From Microbispora hainanensis (GTDB taxonomy: Bacteria; Actinomycetota; Actinomycetes; Streptosporangiales; Streptosporangiaceae): 64,000 bases of DNA. Positions 41,641 to 50,064 of this stretch are shown one piece after another. Under the pieces are notes generated by a model. It searched no databases. It was not told the origin of the DNA and worked only from the letters and a program-made list of their open reading frames with translations. The position numbers and the translations under genes are program-made. Location of the stretch: NCBI RefSeq assembly GCF_036186745.1, contig NZ_CP108086.1, forward strand, positions 1,984,001 to 2,048,000. Direction: 5' to 3'. How positions within the stretch are numbered: the stretch's first letter is position 1; every line of letters starts with the position of its first letter.

Positions 41641-43044
41641 ATGGCTCAGATCGTCGGTGGCGGACGCCCCGTCAATGACGCCGAGCGAAGGGTCATCGCG
41701 CACCTGCGGGACAACGCCCCTGACGACTGGCTGCTGCTGCACAACATCGAGATCCCGCGCGGAGCCGACCTGTTCGAGGTGGACGTGGTCGTGCTCACCG
41801 GCCACTCCCTGGTAGTGATCGACGTGAAGGGGGCCCGGGGCAGGTTCGAGGTGTCGGGCACCCGGTGGTTCCCCCAGCACCGGGAGGCGTTCGGCTCACC
41901 GGTGGCCAAGCTGCGCGGCACCGCGCGGGCGCTGAAGGGCCTGCTGATCGAGGAGCACCGCGAGCTGGAGCGGTTGTACGTCGACAACGTGGTGGTGCTG
42001 ACCGCCCCCGGAGCCGTCCTCGTCGACCCCACCGGCCGGGACGCCCGGCACGTCACCACGATCGCCGGGCTCATCCCCATGCTCAGCGACGTGTCCCGGG
42101 TGCGGCACGGGTGCAGCCGCGACGCCGAGCCGTACCGCACCGCGATCCTGGAGGCGCTGAACGGCACCGTGCGCCGCTCGACCGCGCCCCCGCGCTTCGG
42201 CAACTGGGAGGTCGAGGAGCAGCTCGGCGGCGACAGCCGGGTCACCGAATATCGCGCCGTCAACGCGACCGCCCCCACCAGTGGGACCGTGCTGCTGCGG
42301 GTCTACCGCGCCGACCCCCTCGCCGAGCAGCGGCGGCGGGTGGCCGAGCAGCGCCGGATCGCCAACGCCTACCAGTCGCTCGCCAAGATTCCGCCGCATC
42401 CCTGCGTCGTACGCTCACGGGATTTCTTCGCGATCGACGACGAGAGCCGGTTCGTGCTCGTGCTCGACGACGTCCACGGGCAGGCCCTGCACCTGCACCT
42501 CACCGGGCGCAGGCTGGGCATCGACGCCAAGCTCACCGTGATGGAGGACATGCTGGACGGCCTCGCCCACGTCCACGCCAACAACGTCATCCACCGGGCG
42601 CTGACCCCCGCCTGCGTGCTCGTCACCGACGGCGGCAACGCGATGCTGACCGGCTTCGACTACGCCAAGCCCGGCCCGCGCAAGCACACCGTGGCCAACG
42701 AGCTGCCCAACATCCTCGACGTCCACTACGTCGCCCCCGAGTGCCGGGCCCGCCCCGAGCGGATGACCCCCGCCGCCGACGTCTACTCGGCCGGGGTGAT
42801 CGCCTTCCAGCTCCTCACCGGCGAGCTGCCCATGCCCGGCATGGACGCCGAGCCGGACGCCGGAGGCGTCGCCCCCGAGGTCATGGACCTCGTACGGCGG
42901 ATGCGCGACCCCACACCGGCCAAACGGCCCGACGCGGCGACGGCCCTCGCGGAGCTGCGGGTGGCCCGCGACGCCCAGCCCCGGCGGCGTGCGCCGTTCG
43001 GCGGCAGGATCAGGAGCGCCCTGCGCCGCCTGTCCCGGCACTGA
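41641..43044 (+). CDS. NERD-domain protein fused to a degenerate protein kinase
   Basis: 467-residue protein. The NERD nuclease-like domain (about 10-125) has the PD-(D/E)xK core FEVDVVVLTGHSLVVIDVKG. A kinase-fold domain spans about 185-440. Its catalytic positions are lost: the beta3 lysine is replaced (VLLRVYRA), HRDxxxxN is HRALTPACV (D to A, N to C), and DFG is GFD-like in LTGFDYAK. The C-lobe APE/DVYSAG region is conserved (YVAPECRARPERMTPAADVY). It is therefore a pseudokinase. Such NERD-kinase fusions occur near stress or defence genes, but no defence cluster is present here. It diverges from the epimerase. Confidence 0.88.
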   Translation: MAQIVGGGRPVNDAERRVIAHLRDNAPDDWLLLHNIEIPRGADLFEVDVVVLTGHSLVVIDVKGARGRFEVSGTRWFPQHREAFGSPVAKLRGTARALKGLLIEEHRELERLYVDNVVVLTAPGAVLVDPTGRDARHVTTIAGLIPMLSDVSRVRHGCSRDAEPYRTAILEALNGTVRRSTAPPRFGNWEVEEQLGGDSRVTEYRAVNATAPTSGTVLLRVYRADPLAEQRRRVAEQRRIANAYQSLAKIPPHPCVVRSRDFFAIDDESRFVLVLDDVHGQALHLHLTGRRLGIDAKLTVMEDMLDGLAHVHANNVIHRALTPACVLVTDGGNAMLTGFDYAKPGPRKHTVANELPNILDVHYVAPECRARPERMTPAADVYSAGVIAFQLLTGELPMPGMDAEPDAGGVAPEVMDLVRRMRDPTPAKRPDAATALAELRVARDAQPRRRAPFGGRIRSALRRLSRH

Positions 43045-43066
43045 AAGCTCCAGGGGGCCGACACGC

Positions 43067-43109
43067 GGGACCTTCGGCACTTCTCCGGCGGCCCCGGGAA
43101 GGCTAGCGT
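43067..43109 (+). promoter_or_regulatory. DevR/DosR-like box and -10 of the response-regulator gene
   Basis: GGGACCTTCGGCAC (43067-43080) resembles the DosR/DevR box, and a -10-like TAGCGT lies at 43104-43109. The ATG at 43117 follows 7 bases later with no Shine-Dalgarno, implying a leaderless transcript and autoregulation. Confidence 0.55.
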
Positions 43110-43116
43110 CCAGGTC

Positions 43117-43758
43117 ATGATTCGGGTGTTCCTGGTGGACGACCACGAGGTCGTACGGCGTGGGGTGGCGGCGTTGCTGGACGCCGAGGACGACATCGAG
43201 GTCGTCGGCGAGGCGGGCACGGCCGAGTCGGCCGTGGCCCGCATCCCCGCGCTGAAGCCGGATGTGGCGGTGCTCGACGTGCGCCTGCCCGACGGCAGCG
43301 GGGTGGACGTCTGCCGTGAGGTGCGCTCGAAGGTGCCCGGCCTGGCCTGCCTGATGCTGACCTCCTTCGCCGACGACGAGGCGTTGTTCAACGCGGTCAT
43401 GGCCGGGGCGGCCGGTTATGTGCTCAAGCAGATCCACGGCTCCGACCTGGTGGGCGCGGTGCGCACGGTGGCCGCCGGGCAGTCGCTGCTCGACCCGCAG
43501 ACAACGGCCGCGATGCTGCACCGGCTGCGCGACCAGGCCGCGAAGAAGGACCCGCTGGCCGCGCTGTCGGACCAGGAGCGGCAGATCCTGGAGCTGATCG
43601 GCGAGGGCCTGACCAACCGCCAGATCGGCGAGCGGATGTTCCTGGCCGAGAAGACGGTCAAGAACTACGTGTCCAACCTGCTGAGCAAGCTCGACATGCA
43701 GCGCCGCACCCAGGCCGCCGCGCTCGCCGCCCGCCTCAAGGCCGGCCGGGACGGCTGA
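43117..43758 (+). CDS. NarL/DevR-family response regulator
   Basis: 213-residue two-component regulator. The receiver has acidic pocket VDDH (8-11), phospho-Asp in [13 protein letters not shown] (about 54), T/S in LTSFAD, and K in GYVLKQIHG. The LuxR helix-turn-helix is [20 protein letters not shown] to [12 protein letters not shown]. The sequence is close to DevR/DosR, the hypoxia/NO dormancy regulator. No sensor kinase is adjacent. The matching boxes upstream of this gene and the next suggest it regulates both. Confidence 0.93.
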   Translation: MIRVFLVDDHEVVRRGVAALLDAEDDIEVVGEAGTAESAVARIPALKPDVAVLDVRLPDGSGVDVCREVRSKVPGLACLMLTSFADDEALFNAVMAGAAGYVLKQIHGSDLVGAVRTVAAGQSLLDPQTTAAMLHRLRDQAAKKDPLAALSDQERQILELIGEGLTNRQIGERMFLAEKTVKNYVSNLLSKLDMQRRTQAAALAARLKAGRDG

Positions 43759-43812
43759 GCCCAGCGAATGGACACCGGGCCAACGGACGCCGGGCCGATC
43801 GACGTGGACGAC

Positions 43813-43856
43813 GGGACCTTCGTCCCTAACCCGGCGGCGGCCGACCGCGCCAGGCT
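43813..43856 (+). promoter_or_regulatory. DevR/DosR-like box and -10 of the FMN-binding protein gene
   Basis: GGGACCTTCGTCCCT (43813-43827) is near-palindromic and matches the DosR-type pattern. A -10-like CAGGCT is at 43851-43856. Distances from box start to -10 (38) and to ATG 43864 (51) equal those of the response-regulator gene (37 and 50) within one base. Confidence 0.6.
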
Positions 43857-43863
43857 TGCAGAC

Positions 43864-44271
43864 ATGAAGCTCGACTCGGCCGGCCTGGAGATCCTCGGCG
43901 GAGGGGAATGCCTGGACCTGCTGGCCTCCGTCCCCATCGGGAGGATCGTCTTCACCGATCGTGCCCTCCCCGCCGTCCAGCCGGTCAACTTCTGCCTGCT
44001 CGACGGGAACATCGTCATCCGCACCGCCCCCGGGTCCAAGCTCGCCGCCGCGGCGCGCAACACCGTCGTGGCCTTCGAGGCCGACGACTTCGACGCGACG
44101 TTCCGTACGGGCTGGTCGGTGACCGCGGTCGGGCACGCCCGCGCGGTCTGCGACCCGGAGGAGATCGCCCGCCTGTCGGCGCTGCCGCTCACGCCGTGGG
44201 TGCCCGGGACCCGCGACCACTTCATCGTGGTCGCCCCCGAGCAGATCTCCGGCCGCCGGCTGAACGGGTAG
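43864..44271 (+). CDS. Pyridoxamine-5'-phosphate-oxidase-like FMN-binding protein
   Basis: 135-residue split-barrel flavin-binding family protein (LDLLASVPIGRIVFTDRALP, QPVNFCLLDGNIVIRTAPGS, HARAVCDP). Members are common in DosR-type regulons and bind FMN, F420 or related cofactors. The ATG at 43864 is preferred over an ATG at 43768, because the DevR box and -10 lie between them and the spacing to 43864 copies that of the regulator gene. The codons from 43768 would read through an operator. Confidence 0.85.
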   Translation: MKLDSAGLEILGGGECLDLLASVPIGRIVFTDRALPAVQPVNFCLLDGNIVIRTAPGSKLAAAARNTVVAFEADDFDATFRTGWSVTAVGHARAVCDPEEIARLSALPLTPWVPGTRDHFIVVAPEQISGRRLNG

Positions 44272-44282
44272 ATGATGGGCAC

Positions 44283-44909
44283 GTGCGTGCCCGTCCCGTC
44301 TCCCCGTCCCTGCTCGTGGAGGAACTCGCCGACCTGATCGCCGACCGGCCGCGCGACGCCTGGGTGCGCGTCGCCGTGGACGGCGCTCCCGCCGCCGGGC
44401 CGGGACGGCTGGCCGACGACCTGGTGGAGCCGTTGCGCCTGCGCGGCCGGGAGGTCCTGCGGGTGCCCGCGGCCGGGTTCCTGCGCCCGGCCTCGCTGCG
44501 GCTGGAGTTCGGCCGGACCGACCCCGACGTGTTCCACGACGAGTGGCTCGACGTGGGCGGCCTCGTCCGCGAGGTGCTCGGGCCGCTGGAGCCGGGCCGT
44601 ACGGGCCGGGTGCTGCCCTCGCTGTGGGACAGCGAGCGCGACCGGGCCACCCGGGCGGACTACGTGACGCTGAAGCCGGGCGGGGTCGTGCTGGTCGACG
44701 GCGCGCTGCTGCTCGGGCGCGGCCTGCCGTTCGACATGACCGTCCACCTGTCCATGTCGGCCGCCGCGCTGGCCCGCCGCACACCGCCGGAGGAGCGGTG
44801 GACGCTGCCCGCCTACGAGCGCTACGAGCACGAGTCCGGGCCGCTGCGGGCCGCCGACGTGGCCGTCCGCGTCGAGGACCCGCGTCACCCCGCGATCATC
44901 AGTCTCTGA
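44283..44909 (+). CDS. Uridine kinase-like P-loop family protein
   Basis: 208-residue protein that aligns by pattern with actinobacterial uridine kinase-like proteins: VRVAVDGAPAAGPGRLADDL occupies the P-loop position but the canonical GxxxxGK[ST] is degenerate (GAPAAGPGRLA). FHDEWLDVGGLVREVL, DSERDRATRADYVTLKPGGV and VDGALLLGRGLP follow as in the family. Kinase activity is therefore doubtful. GTG 44283 starts 11 bases after the FMN-binding gene, same strand, so it may be in that operon. Confidence 0.8.
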   Translation: MRARPVSPSLLVEELADLIADRPRDAWVRVAVDGAPAAGPGRLADDLVEPLRLRGREVLRVPAAGFLRPASLRLEFGRTDPDVFHDEWLDVGGLVREVLGPLEPGRTGRVLPSLWDSERDRATRADYVTLKPGGVVLVDGALLLGRGLPFDMTVHLSMSAAALARRTPPEERWTLPAYERYEHESGPLRAADVAVRVEDPRHPAIISL

Positions 44910-44918
44910 AGCCCGCTT

Positions 44919-46355
44919 CTAGAGCCCGTACGCCTCCAGGAGGCGCAGCCACACCTCGCTGACCGTCGGATACGCCGGGACGGCGTGCCACAGGTCGTCG
45001 AGGGGCACCTCGGCCGTGACCGCGATCGTCGCGGCGTGCAGCAGCTCGGCCGCGCCCGGAGCCACGAAGGTCACGCCGAGCAGCACCCGGCGGCGCTCGT
45101 CGACCACCGCCTTGGCCCTGCCCCGGTAGCCGTCGCCGAGCAGGTAGCCACCGGCCACCTGCTCCATGTCGTATTCCACGACCCGCACGTCGAAGCCCTC
45201 GTCGCGGGCCTGCGCCTCCGTGCGGCCCACCGCGCACACCTGCGGATCGGTGAAGACCACCTGCGGCGCCCCGGCGCGGTCCGCGCGGTCGCGCATGCCG
45301 GGCCGGTCGTCCGCCTCGCCCCGGGCCCGGGCGACGATCACGTCGGCGGCCGCCCGCGCCTGGTATTTGCCCATGTGCGTGAGGAGCGCGCGGCCGTTGA
45401 CGTCCCCGACCGCGTAGAGCCAGCCGTCCGCCACGCCGGTGGCCCGCATGCTGTCGTCCACCTCGACCGGACGGGACTGCGGCAGCCCGACCGAGGCCAG
45501 GCCGAGATCGTCGGTGGCGGACCGGCGACCGGCGGCGACCAGGATCTCGTCGGCCGTGATCGTCCCCCCGCTCGCGAGCCGCACCGTGACCTCGCCGCCC
45601 GGCTCCGGCCGCTCGACCTTCTCCGCGCTCTCGTGCCTGCGGATGTCGACCCCCTGGTCCGCAAGCGACCGGGCGACCAGCTCCCCGGCGAAGGGCTCCA
45701 TCCTCGTCAACAGGTGGCCGCCCCGGACGAGTATCGTGACCTCGCGGGTGCCGAGCCCGCGCATGGCCTGGGCCATCTCGCAGGCGACCACGCCGCCGCC
45801 GATCACCACGAGCCGCTCCGGGATGGCGCGTACGCCGGTCGCCTCGCGGTTCGTCCACGGCCGGGCGGCGGCCAGACCCGCCACGGGCGGGATCACCGAA
45901 CGGCTCCCGGTGGCCAGCATGACGGCGTGGTTCGCGGCGAGCGTGCGGGTGCCGCCGTCGGCCGTCGTGACCTCCACGCGCCGGGGACCGGCGAGCCGTC
46001 CCGTGCCGCGTACGAGCGTCACGCCCGCCGATTCGAGCCACCCCGCCTGGCCCGTGTCGTCGTAGTGCGAGACCACGGCGTCACGCCGGGCCAGCACGGC
46101 GGCGGCGTCGATCGGGCCGCCCTCGTCCTGACCTGCCAGCCGCAGCCCGGTGACCCGGCTCACCTCGCCCGCGAGGTCCACCGGCCGCAGGAGCGCCTTG
46201 CTCGGCATGCAGGCCCAGTAGGAGCACTCCCCTCCCGCCAGCTCGCTCTCCACGATGGCGGTGCTCAGGCCGGCCGCCGCGATTCGTCCCGCCGCGACCT
46301 CGCCCGCCGGACCGGCGCCTATCACGATCACATCGAAGCTCTCCACGTGCTCCAC
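44919..46355 (-). CDS. FAD-dependent pyridine nucleotide-disulfide oxidoreductase
   Basis: 478-residue class I flavoprotein disulfide reductase (dihydrolipoamide/mercuric reductase family). The FAD motif is DVIVIGAGPAGEVAAGRIAA. The redox CxxxxC is in GGECSYWACMPSK (C44/C49), with the intervening residues (SYWA) unlike the usual LNVG. The NAD(P) motif is VVIGGGVVACEMAQAM, and YAVGDVNG is the second FAD contact. The C-terminal dimerisation domain has HAVPAYPTVSE in place of the HxxxxE catalytic His-Glu pattern (H present). Substrate unknown. GTG 46355. It converges with the uridine-kinase-like gene, 9 bases apart. Confidence 0.9.
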   Translation of the reverse strand: MEHVESFDVIVIGAGPAGEVAAGRIAAAGLSTAIVESELAGGECSYWACMPSKALLRPVDLAGEVSRVTGLRLAGQDEGGPIDAAAVLARRDAVVSHYDDTGQAGWLESAGVTLVRGTGRLAGPRRVEVTTADGGTRTLAANHAVMLATGSRSVIPPVAGLAAARPWTNREATGVRAIPERLVVIGGGVVACEMAQAMRGLGTREVTILVRGGHLLTRMEPFAGELVARSLADQGVDIRRHESAEKVERPEPGGEVTVRLASGGTITADEILVAAGRRSATDDLGLASVGLPQSRPVEVDDSMRATGVADGWLYAVGDVNGRALLTHMGKYQARAAADVIVARARGEADDRPGMRDRADRAGAPQVVFTDPQVCAVGRTEAQARDEGFDVRVVEYDMEQVAGGYLLGDGYRGRAKAVVDERRRVLLGVTFVAPGAAELLHAATIAVTAEVPLDDLWHAVPAYPTVSEVWLRLLEAYGL

Positions 46356-46359
46356 CCTG

Positions 46360-47034
46360 TCACGGGCGCGTCCGCGACGTGGAGACGAGCCCCCCTTCGT
46401 AGGCCGCGATGACGAGCTGGGCCCGGTCGCGCGCGCCGAGCTTCGCGAGCAGGTGACCGATGTGGGTCTTCACCGTGGCCGTGCTCACATGCAGGCTGGC
46501 GGCGATCTCCAGGTTCGACAGCCCGCGCGCGACGAGCGTGAGCACCTCGCGTTCCCGGGCGGTGAGGCCGTCGAGCGAGGGGCCAGGCCGAGGCCGATCG
46601 GCGGTAGTCCGGGCGAATTCGGCGATCAGCCGCCGCGTCACGCTCGGCGCGAGCAGCCCCTCGCCCGCGGCGATGACGCGGATCGCCGCCAGCAGGTCGG
46701 CGGGCGGCGTGTTCTTCAGCAGGAACCCGCTCGCCCCGGCCCGCAGCCCCGCGTAGACGTACTCGTCGAGGTCGAACGTGGTGAGGATCAGCACCCTGGC
46801 CCCGGAGGGCTCGGCGCAGATGCGCCGGGTCGCCTCGATCCCGTCCATGCCGGGCATCCGCACGTCCATCAGCACGACGTCGGGACGCTCGGCGCGGGCC
46901 AGCTCGACGGCCCGCGCCCCGGTGCCCGCCTCGCCGACCGCGACCAGCCCCGGCGTGCTGTCGACCAGCAGGCGCAGGCTGCCGCGCAGCAGCTCCTGGT
47001 CGTCGGCGAGCAGCACCCGGATCGGCTCGGTCAC
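46360..47034 (-). CDS. NarL-family response regulator
   Basis: 224-residue regulator. The receiver domain has LLADDQELLRGSL, phospho-Asp in VVLMDVRMPGMDG (about 55) and FLLKNTPPADLLAAI. The LuxR HTH is LTAREREVLTLVARGLSNLE to VSTATVKTHIGHLL. GTG 47034 overlaps the stop of the histidine kinase gene (GTGA), so the pair is translationally coupled. Likely target: the divergent ABC exporter. Confidence 0.95.
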   Translation of the reverse strand: MTEPIRVLLADDQELLRGSLRLLVDSTPGLVAVGEAGTGARAVELARAERPDVVLMDVRMPGMDGIEATRRICAEPSGARVLILTTFDLDEYVYAGLRAGASGFLLKNTPPADLLAAIRVIAAGEGLLAPSVTRRLIAEFARTTADRPRPGPSLDGLTAREREVLTLVARGLSNLEIAASLHVSTATVKTHIGHLLAKLGARDRAQLVIAAYEGGLVSTSRTRP

Positions 47035-48266
47035 GTCCCCTCCCCCTCCCGCGGCAGCCGGGCGCGCACGCGGAACCCGCCGCCCGGCATCGGACCGGCC
47101 GTGAAGTCCCCGCCGTACGCCGCGACGCGCTCGCGCATGCCGATCAGACCGTGTCCGACCCCCTCATGCCCGGGGGCGCCTGGGGGCAGGACCCGGCGGC
47201 CCGGGCCGTCGTCGGTCACCTCGATCCGCACCTGGTCTCCCTCGTCGTGCACCAGCACCCGGCAGGCCGCCGGGGCCGCGTGCCTGACCACGTTGGTGAC
47301 GGCCTCCTGGACGATCCGGTGCACCGCCAGCTCCAGGGCCGGGGACAGCAGGTCCGTCACCCGCACATCCAGGTCGACGCGTACGCCCGCGGCCGCGGCA
47401 CGCTCGGCGATGTCCGGCAGCGCCGCGAGGCCCGGCGCCGGGGTCAGCGCATCGGGTGCGGTGCTCGGGGTCGTGCCGAGGGTCGTGCCGGCTGTGGCGC
47501 TGGGTGTGGTGCTGGGTGTGGCGCTGGGTGTCGTGCGCAGCACGCCGAGCATGTGCCGCATCTCGGTCAGCGCCTGCCTGCTCGTGGCCTCGATGACGCG
47601 CAGCGCCTCCAGCGCCTCCTCCGGCCGCCGGTCCGCGACGTGCACGGCGACCCCGGCCTTGACCCCGATCAGGCTGAGCGTGTGGGAGACCACGTCGTGC
47701 ATCTCTCTGGCGATGCGCAGCCGTTCCTCGGTGACCGCGCGCTCGGCCGCCTCGTCGGCCCGGCGCGCGGCGTACGCCCGGCGTTCCCGCACCGCCCGGC
47801 CGATCGTCCACGCGCCGCCCAGCGCGAGCGAGCCGAGCACGATGGTCTCCACGATCCGCCTGATCTCCGGCTCGGCCGACACGCCGCCGACCGCCGCCAG
47901 CAGCAGCGCCCCGACGGTCAGCGCGCCGATCGCCGCCGTCGGCTCCCACCGGCGCCGCCGGGTGCCGAGCGCGACCGGATAGAGCGCGTACGCCGCGGCG
48001 GCCAGAGGTTCGCGCACGACACCGAGCGTCATGGCCGCCACCGACGCGACCATGACGAGGCAGAAGACCGGCAGCGGCCACCGCCGCCTGACCGCGAGCG
48101 GCAGCGTCATCGCGGCGACCAGGGCCAGGGCCGCCGGGTGCCGTACGTCCGGCGACTGGACGACCAGCACGAACGCGTACCCCAGCGCGGCCAGCACGTC
48201 GAGCGCGATCAGCTCGCGGGGGCGCAGCGGCCGGGGGAACAGCGGCCGCACGTCCGGATCGTCCAC
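47031..48266 (-). CDS. Sensor histidine kinase (DesK/HPK7 type)
   Basis: 411-residue membrane kinase. Several hydrophobic helices (about 20-155) are followed by the HisKA_3 dimerisation box REMHDVVSHTLSLIGVKAGV (phospho-His in MHD). A Thr/Ser/Pro/Ala linker of about 30 residues (TTPSATPSTTPSATAGTTLG) comes from a degenerate tandem repeat at about 47456-47545. The HATPase is last (EAVTNVVRHA, DDGPG, GHGLIGMRERV). The linker lies between helix 2 of the dimerisation domain and the ATPase and may vary in length between strains (inference). It diverges from the ABC exporter 131 bp away. Confidence 0.94.
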   Translation of the reverse strand: MDDPDVRPLFPRPLRPRELIALDVLAALGYAFVLVVQSPDVRHPAALALVAAMTLPLAVRRRWPLPVFCLVMVASVAAMTLGVVREPLAAAAYALYPVALGTRRRRWEPTAAIGALTVGALLLAAVGGVSAEPEIRRIVETIVLGSLALGGAWTIGRAVRERRAYAARRADEAAERAVTEERLRIAREMHDVVSHTLSLIGVKAGVAVHVADRRPEEALEALRVIEATSRQALTEMRHMLGVLRTTPSATPSTTPSATAGTTLGTTPSTAPDALTPAPGLAALPDIAERAAAAGVRVDLDVRVTDLLSPALELAVHRIVQEAVTNVVRHAAPAACRVLVHDEGDQVRIEVTDDGPGRRVLPPGAPGHEGVGHGLIGMRERVAAYGGDFTAGPMPGGGFRVRARLPREGEGT

Positions 48267-48397
48267 GCGCCCACGCTAGCCACACACGCGCATGCGCGCC
48301 TCCTGCCCCGGTCTGTCATCCCACGGTCTGAGGCGCGTCCCGCGGATCGCACCGCGCTCCGACGCGGAGAGCGGCCCGCCCGCGAGACCGTCGGGAC

Positions 48398-49282
48398 ATG
48401 ATCGAAGTCAGAGAGCTGACCAAGCGTTTCGGACGCACGGTCGCCGTGGACGGGCTGACGTTCCACGTGAAACCAGGCCGCGTGACCGGGTTCCTCGGGC
48501 CCAACGGCGCGGGCAAGTCCACGACCATGCGGATCGTCCTCGGCCTGGACCGCCCGTCGAGCGGCGAGGCGCTGGTGAACGGCCGCCGCTACGACCGCAT
48601 GCGCCACCCGATGCGGGAGGTGGGCGCGCTCCTGGACGCCGGCGCCGTCCAGGGCGGCCGTACGCCCCTCGCCCACCTGAGCTGGATGGCCCGCGCCAAC
48701 CGCATCGGCCGCGACCGGGTCGTGTCCGTGATCGAGCAGGTGGGCCTGGCCGGGGTGGCCCGCAAGCGCGTCGCCGGCTTCTCGCTCGGCATGCGCCAGC
48801 GCCTCGGGATCGCCGCCGCGCTCCTCGGCGACCCGGCGGTGCTGCTGCTCGACGAGCCGGTCAACGGCCTCGACCCGGACGGCGTGCGCTGGATCCGCGA
48901 ACTGCTCCGCGGCCTCGCCGCCGAAGGCCGCACGGTGCTGCTGTCGAGTCACCTGATGAGCGAGATGGAGCTCACCGCCGACCATCTCGTCATCATCGGC
49001 CGCGGGCGGCTCATCGCGGACACCCCGATGCGGGAGCTGACCGGCGTACGGGACGTCCTCGTCCGCAGCAGCCGGGCCGACGACCTCGCCGCCGCGCTGA
49101 CGGGCGCGGGCGGGACGGTCGCCGCCGAGGACGGCGGGGGCCTGTCGGTGCGCGGCCTCGATCCGAAGGAGATCGGCGACCTCGCCGCCCGGCACGCGAT
49201 CCCCCTCCACGAGGTGACCCCGCGCGGCGCCTCGCTGGAGGAGACCTACATGCGGCTCACGGGTGGAGGTGCGGACCGATGA
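48398..49282 (+). CDS. ABC exporter ATP-binding protein
   Basis: 294-residue ATPase. Walker A is GPNGAGKST, the signature FSLGMRQR is a variant of LSGGQ, Walker B is VLLLDEPVNGLDPDG, and the H-loop is in SSHLMSEME. The C-terminal extension fits bacitracin/lantibiotic-type exporters. It overlaps the permease start by 4 bases and diverges from the two-component system, a common arrangement for envelope-stress or peptide-antibiotic defence. Confidence 0.94.
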   Translation: MIEVRELTKRFGRTVAVDGLTFHVKPGRVTGFLGPNGAGKSTTMRIVLGLDRPSSGEALVNGRRYDRMRHPMREVGALLDAGAVQGGRTPLAHLSWMARANRIGRDRVVSVIEQVGLAGVARKRVAGFSLGMRQRLGIAAALLGDPAVLLLDEPVNGLDPDGVRWIRELLRGLAAEGRTVLLSSHLMSEMELTADHLVIIGRGRLIADTPMRELTGVRDVLVRSSRADDLAAALTGAGGTVAAEDGGGLSVRGLDPKEIGDLAARHAIPLHEVTPRGASLEETYMRLTGGGADR

Positions 49283-50061
49283 TCGACGCCATCGCCGCAG
49301 AATGGCTCAAGCTCCGCACCCTGCGGTCCACCTCCGTCGTCCTCGGTGTGATCGGCGTCGTCGTCGCCCTCATGGCCCTGCTGGCGTGGTACGCCGTCCG
49401 CCTGTGGGAGGGCCTGCCGCCCGGTCAGCGCGACCGCCTGGAGGTGTCGTCGCTGCCCGAGCTCGCGAACTGGCTCGCCTCGCTGTGCCTGGCCGTGCTG
49501 GGCGTCCTCGCCTGCTCCGGCGAGTACGCCACCGGAATGATCCGCACCACGTTCACCGTGCTGCCGTCGCGCGGGCGGGTGCTCGCCGCCAAGGCGGGCG
49601 TCGTCGCGGTCGTCGCGTTCTGCACGGGGCTCGCGGCCGTGCTCGCGACGTGGGCCGCCGGGCGGCTCATCATCGGCGACCGGCACATCCGGGGGCAGTC
49701 GGCCGAGGCGCTGAGCCAGCGGATGCCGCTCTTCCTCGCGCTGAGCCTGTCCATCGCGATGTTCGCGCTGCTCGGCCTGTGCCTGGCCGTGATCACCCGG
49801 TCGGCCGTCGCCGCCGTCGCCGCGCTCGTGGCGGTCTGGTACGTGCTTCCGATCATCGTCAACAACGTCCCGGCGCCCTGGAACGAGCGCATCGGCTCGA
49901 TCCTCCCCGGCGCCCTGGCGGGCCAGCTGGCCGGCACCGGCAACCCCCAATCACTCGGCGGCGCGCTCCTGTCGCCGCTCGCCGCGCTCGCGGTGATGGT
50001 CGCCTGGGTCGCGGTGCCGTACGCGCTGGCCGCCGTCCTGCTGGCCCGCAGGGACGCCTGA
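49279..50061 (+). CDS. ABC exporter permease (ABC-2 type)
   Basis: 260-residue membrane protein with six hydrophobic segments: MIDAIAAEWLKLRTLRSTSV is the cytoplasmic coupling start, and GEYATGMIRTTFTVLPSRGR is the conserved loop after helix 2. Works with the upstream ATPase to export or remove a substrate from the membrane. ATG 49279 overlaps the ATPase stop. Confidence 0.92.
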   Translation: MIDAIAAEWLKLRTLRSTSVVLGVIGVVVALMALLAWYAVRLWEGLPPGQRDRLEVSSLPELANWLASLCLAVLGVLACSGEYATGMIRTTFTVLPSRGRVLAAKAGVVAVVAFCTGLAAVLATWAAGRLIIGDRHIRGQSAEALSQRMPLFLALSLSIAMFALLGLCLAVITRSAVAAVAALVAVWYVLPIIVNNVPAPWNERIGSILPGALAGQLAGTGNPQSLGGALLSPLAALAVMVAWVAVPYALAAVLLARRDA

Positions 50062-50064
50062 CGC

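Noticed and set aside
41641-43044. PglW/BREX-type defence gene
   Set aside because: NERD plus kinase architecture is similar, but the protein is far shorter than PglW and no other phage-defence genes lie nearby.
43768-43863. Upstream ATG as start of the FMN-binding protein
   Set aside because: The interval contains the DevR-like box and -10 at the same spacing as the regulator gene.
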